DNA of 64,000 nt from Peptococcaceae bacterium UBA4068 (lineage in GTDB: Bacteria > Bacillota > Dehalobacteriia > UBA4068). Position 1 is the stretch's first letter. The number at the start of each line of letters is the position of its first letter. The position numbers and the translations under genes were made by a program. Of this stretch, positions 61,088 to 64,000 are shown in pieces. Location: positions 62,001-126,000 of the forward strand of contig DFZA01000006.1 in NCBI GenBank assembly GCA_002382665.1, read 5' to 3'. The notes beneath the pieces were generated by a model. That model searched no databases. It worked only from the letters and a program-made list of their open reading frames with translations, and was not told the DNA's origin.

Positions 61088-61125
61088 TTTTCCTATTTTC
61101 CTATTTTCCTATTTTCCTATTTTCC
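61088..61125 (-). repeat. Octamer tandem repeat at the translation start of the agr-type unit
   Basis: TTTTCCTA four times plus TTTTCC on the plus strand, i.e. TAGGAAAA units on the coding strand, each holding a Shine-Dalgarno-like AGGA. Uninterrupted identical copies are prone to slippage. Confidence 0.95.
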
Positions 61126-61444
61126 ATAATTTTCCATTTAAATACATTATATCATGTTTATAGTTGAAATAAATACTTTCAGGGATAAAAATTGTAGAAA
61201 TCTAATAAATTATAAATTTAAATTTCTAAATAAGTCTTAATATTACAATTCATTCTTATCAGCAGTATGTTTAAGTTAATAATTAATTAGAGAATACGCC
61301 AACATTTGCCCTCAATGGCCGGAAATTCAGGCTTCGAGTGCTGCTTGACATTATGTGCCGTGATATGAGATACAAAATAAAATGATATAGACAAAATTAT
61401 TAGTTTTAACTGCCGCATATATTGTTAGTGGGTAGGTGGTTTTT
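61126..61444. other. Intergenic stretch between the agr-type unit and the LysM-GH18 gene
   Basis: Divergent promoter region. TGCCCTCAATGGCCGG (from 61307) is a degenerate copy of the hairpin at 57205-57244. No coding frame or RNA gene seen. Confidence 0.4.
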
Positions 61445-62857
61445 ATGTTTACTCATGTTGTCAAAGCGGGCGAAACGCTAACGCAAATAGCAACCTTTTA
61501 TCATGTACCGATGACGCCGATCATCACTGCCAACGGGCTGGTTGACCCCGATGTGCTGGTCGTCGGAGAAGCGCTGGTCATCCCCACCGAAGACGTCATC
61601 TATATCGTCAAGCCTGGCGATACATTGACCAAAATCGCGCAAAATTACGGCGTGTCCGTCCAGTACATATTGCAAAACAACAGCATTGCCAATCCTAACA
61701 ACATTTATCCCGGCCAGGCAATCTATATCCCAGCGAAACAACATCGCGTAGTACGGGGAGATACGCTGTGGGCGATTTCGCGGCGCTACAGGGTTACACT
61801 TCAGAGCCTGATACAAGTAAATAACATTACCAATCCGAACATTATCAGCCCGGGCACAGTGCTTGTTATCCCGCATAAAAACAGACCGGAAAAAAGCGTC
61901 AATGGGTATATTTATTTTCTCGGACAGTCTGCCGTGCCGATCGTCAGCGAGAATGGCGGATATCTGACCTATCTCAGTCCGTTTGCCTACATGATCAAGG
62001 AGGATGCGAGCCTGCAGCCAATCGACGACGTACCCGCTATTCAAACCGCCCAGGCCGAAGGAGCCATCCCGATGATGTCCATTACTAATTTTACCGTGGG
62101 CTTCAGAGGCGAGAATCTGGCTTCGGTCGTATTAAACAGTCCTGCGCTGATCGATCAGCTTCTGACGAACATTATTAGCATCATGCAGCAAAAAGGATAT
62201 AGGGGTTTAAATGTTGACTTTGAGAATGTGCTGCCAAAAGATCGCGAGGCTTATAACAGTTTTTTGCACCAAGCCGCCACACGGATGCACGCCAACGGCT
62301 ATTTTTTGTCCACCGCCCTTGCACCAAAGACCGGTCCGACGCAGGCTGGACTCTTGTACGAAGCGCATGATTATCCGGCACACGGCAGGATTGCCGATTT
62401 TGTGATTTTGATGACCTATGAATGGGGTTTCCGCAAAGGCCCGCCGCAGGCAATTTCACCGCTCGACAAAATTCGGGAAGTACTTGATTACGCCGTTACG
62501 GTCATCCCGAGAAATAAAATCTATTTTGGTTTTCAGATTTATGCGCGTGACTGGACCATCCCCTTTTATCAAGGAGAGGAAGCCACGACGATTAGCCCTC
62601 AGGAGGCTGTGACGCGGGCTGCTAGGTTTGGCGCGGTGATTCAGTACGACTACATCGCAGAGGCTCCCTTTTTTGTGTACACAGATGATACAGGACAGGC
62701 GCACGAAGTGTGGTTTGAAGATGCGCGCAGCGCACAGGCCAAGTTAAACACCATTAGGGATTATAATTTGGGTGGCATCAGTTACTGGGCGCTGGGTTAT
62801 CCTTTCCCGCAAAACTGGGTTCTCCTCGAAGATAATTTCATGGTAAGGAAATTATAA
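61445..62857 (+). CDS. LysM-GH18 hydrolase, spore coat/cortex-lytic type (YaaH/SleL-like)
   Basis: 470 residues. Three LysM domains (about 4-47, 53-95, 100-143) such as HVVKAGETLTQIATFYHVPM and HRVVRGDTLWAISRRY bind peptidoglycan; no signal peptide, as usual for proteins packed onto the forming spore. A GH18 domain follows (about 155-470): GLNVDFENV holds the catalytic Glu260 with Asp258, plus ILMTYEWGFRKGPPQAISPL and GGISYWALGYPFPQNW. SleL/YaaH cleave N-acetylglucosamine bonds in spore cortex. ATG 61445 has GGTAGGTGG upstream. Confidence 0.93.
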   Translation: MFTHVVKAGETLTQIATFYHVPMTPIITANGLVDPDVLVVGEALVIPTEDVIYIVKPGDTLTKIAQNYGVSVQYILQNNSIANPNNIYPGQAIYIPAKQHRVVRGDTLWAISRRYRVTLQSLIQVNNITNPNIISPGTVLVIPHKNRPEKSVNGYIYFLGQSAVPIVSENGGYLTYLSPFAYMIKEDASLQPIDDVPAIQTAQAEGAIPMMSITNFTVGFRGENLASVVLNSPALIDQLLTNIISIMQQKGYRGLNVDFENVLPKDREAYNSFLHQAATRMHANGYFLSTALAPKTGPTQAGLLYEAHDYPAHGRIADFVILMTYEWGFRKGPPQAISPLDKIREVLDYAVTVIPRNKIYFGFQIYARDWTIPFYQGEEATTISPQEAVTRAARFGAVIQYDYIAEAPFFVYTDDTGQAHEVWFEDARSAQAKLNTIRDYNLGGISYWALGYPFPQNWVLLEDNFMVRKL

Positions 62858-62873
62858 TAACCGCCATATTTTT

Positions 62874-62901
62874 AGAGCCGGGATCATTAGATTCCGGCTC
62901 T
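62874..62901 (+). terminator. Terminator of the LysM-GH18 gene
   Basis: AGAGCCGG pairs with CCGGCTCT around a 12-base loop, followed by TTTTATA. Confidence 0.9.
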
Positions 62902-62947
62902 TTTTATAACTATACAATATTTCCTCCGTCGTAAAATTAATTTAACT

Positions 62948-62975
62948 TTGTGAAATTAGGCTATAATGATATAAT
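62948..62975 (+). promoter_or_regulatory. Promoter of the pyruvate kinase gene
   Basis: TTGTGA (62948-62953), 16 bases, TATAAT (62970-62975); a second TATAAT lies at 62962. Confidence 0.55.
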
Positions 62976-63017
62976 CATCTTGTAAACAATCCTTCGATAT
63001 ACGAAAGGAATGCAATT

Positions 63018-64000
63018 ATGAGGAAAACAAAGATTGTCTGCACAATCGGCCCTGCCAGCAAAAGCGAGGAAATGCTGGAGAAACTATGTCTTGCAGGTAT
63101 GAATGTTGCCAGACTAAACTTCTCACATGGCACCCATGAAGAACATAAAGCGGTAATCAACTCTATAAAAAGTGTTCGCCAAAAGCTTGGTCTACCCATT
63201 GCGATACTGCTCGATACCAAAGGCCCGGAATACAGAATAAAAACCTTTAAAAACGGCAAAATCACACTTGGCGAAGGCGATACCTTTACTTTTACCTCGG
63301 ATGATATCGAAGGCAATGAAAATAAGGTTTCTGTCAACTATCAGACGCTGGCACAGGAACTTTCGGCTGGCGATACGATTTTACTTAATAACGGGCTGAT
63401 GGCTTTTCACGTCGATGCCATAAAAGGCAATGACATTAGCTGTTTAGTAACTGTCGGCGGTGAACTTTCCGATCATAAAAGCATGAGTTTTCCCGACAAA
63501 GTACTAAATCAAACTTACTTAAGCGAACAAGACAAGCAAGATTTGCTTTTCGGCATAGAAAACGAAGTTGACTATATCGCCTGCTCATTTGTATCTACGA
63601 AACAAGACCTGGTGGACGTAAGGGAATTTATTAAAGCCAACGGCGGTGAGGATATAGATATTATTGCCAAAATCGAAAACCGTGCAGGCATTAATAATAT
63701 TCGTGAAATATTATCGGAATGCGACGGCATAATGATCGGTCGCGGCGACATGGGCGTCGAAATACCCTTTGAGGAACTGCCGCCTATTCAGAAAATGCTG
63801 ATAACTGAATGCCATCTCTTGGGCAAGCGCGTTATTACGGCAACCGAGATGCTTGAATCGATGATAACAAATGTGCGTCCTACCAGAGCTGAAATATCTG
63901 ATGTAGCAAACGCAGTATACGACGGCACAAGCGCTGTAATGCTTTCCGGCGAAACAGCCGTAGGCAAATACCCCGTGCTGGCAGTCTCCACAATGTCAAA
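63018..64000 (+). CDS. pyk: Pyruvate kinase, N-terminal part (runs off the window)
   Basis: 327 residues visible. RKTKIVCTIGPASKSEEML, MNVARLNFSHGTHEEH, LLDTKGPEYRI, the catalytic Lys in IIAKIENRAGI, MIGRGDMGVEIPFEELPPIQK and the potassium and phosphate loop VITATEMLESMITNVRPTRAEISDVANAVYDGTSAVMLSGETAVG cut here into known parts of the PK barrel. It makes pyruvate and ATP from phosphoenolpyruvate. AAAGGA lies 9 bases before ATG. The C-terminal domain lies outside. Confidence 0.95.
   Translation, partial: MRKTKIVCTIGPASKSEEMLEKLCLAGMNVARLNFSHGTHEEHKAVINSIKSVRQKLGLPIAILLDTKGPEYRIKTFKNGKITLGEGDTFTFTSDDIEGNENKVSVNYQTLAQELSAGDTILLNNGLMAFHVDAIKGNDISCLVTVGGELSDHKSMSFPDKVLNQTYLSEQDKQDLLFGIENEVDYIACSFVSTKQDLVDVREFIKANGGEDIDIIAKIENRAGINNIREILSECDGIMIGRGDMGVEIPFEELPPIQKMLITECHLLGKRVITATEMLESMITNVRPTRAEISDVANAVYDGTSAVMLSGETAVGKYPVLAVSTMS

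Noticed and set aside
61088..61125. CRISPR-like repeat
   Set aside because: An 8-bp tandem tract without spacers.
61478..62704. Minus-strand frames inside the LysM-GH18 gene
   Set aside because: Shadows of a clear domain-bearing gene.

Overview
The window is a 64 kb chromosomal segment of a low-to-moderate GC, spore-forming, probably anaerobic member of the Bacillota (Clostridia or Negativicutes grade; the genus cannot be told from the sequence). Pointers to this are Shine-Dalgarno sites close to AGGAGG, frequent GTG and TTG starts, a CIRCE operator, an FtsEX/PcsB-like hydrolase set, a LysM-GH18 spore-type hydrolase, a GerMN lipoprotein, a collagen-like coat/exosporium-type protein, a molybdate transport locus and an Agr-type cyclic peptide locus. 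There is no rRNA operon, CRISPR array, transposase or integrase gene.

Layout. 1-6.2 kb: end of atpC, a two-component system facing a lantibiotic/bacitracin-immunity-type ABC transporter whose second permease gene is frameshifted, and hisC. 6.3-10.9 kb: an M23 peptidase, then a molybdopterin-binding protein and modABC. 11-21.3 kb: membrane and metabolic singletons (acyl-ACP thioesterase, GT2-GtrA glycosyltransferase, AEC transporter, ABC-F protein, VTT membrane protein with an in-frame heptapeptide repeat, EamA transporter, DegV, DUF1836, VanY-type peptidase) and two palindromic intergenic elements. 21.6-36 kb: FAD-linked oxidase, argS, SppA, HAD phosphatase, larC, GerMN lipoprotein, PepV-type peptidase, CBS protein, pepF, panB and panE. 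36-46 kb: DUF456 protein, the tRNA cluster Thr-Tyr-fMet, Mrp ATPase with a ModE-like regulator, panD, ftsEX with a PcsB-like hydrolase and S41 protease, htpG and a CIRCE-controlled hsp20. 46.3-57 kb is the accessory part: tRNA-Ser and its truncated copy, a zinc-ribbon protein with a structured leader, apt-mtaP, an AT-rich DUF4365 gene, a SLOG protein, a ribbon-helix-helix regulator, a WG-repeat protein, a Nim-like flavoprotein, an acetyltransferase, a TPR glycosyltransferase and a Cys/His-rich collagen-like protein. 57-61.3 kb: an agr-type island (DUF5317 protein, a free-standing sensor-like membrane protein, AgrB, AgrD) running into a membrane GGDEF/HD-GYP protein. 61.4-64 kb: LysM-GH18 hydrolase and the start of pyruvate kinase.

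Genes that work together: modABC with the MoeA-like protein and perhaps the distant ModE-like regulator (molybdenum); panB, panE and panD (pantoate and beta-alanine branches of pantothenate; panC is not here); ftsE, ftsX, the coiled-coil M23 hydrolase and perhaps the S41 protease (cell-wall cleavage at division); apt and mtaP (adenine salvage from methylthioadenosine).

Two patterns deserve most attention. First, three insertions of about 0.85-1.4 kb, each carrying one gene (DUF456, a membrane protein, a WG-repeat protein), are each bounded by a duplicated 3' end of the neighbouring gene (tRNA-fMet, tRNA-Ser, the ribbon-helix-helix gene), as expected for Campbell-type integration of small circles, yet no recombinase is present. 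Second, the agr-type island lacks AgrC kinase and AgrA regulator and instead lies in line with a bifunctional cyclic-di-GMP enzyme, suggesting peptide signalling linked to cyclic-di-GMP. All assignments are by eye from motifs; no database search was run.
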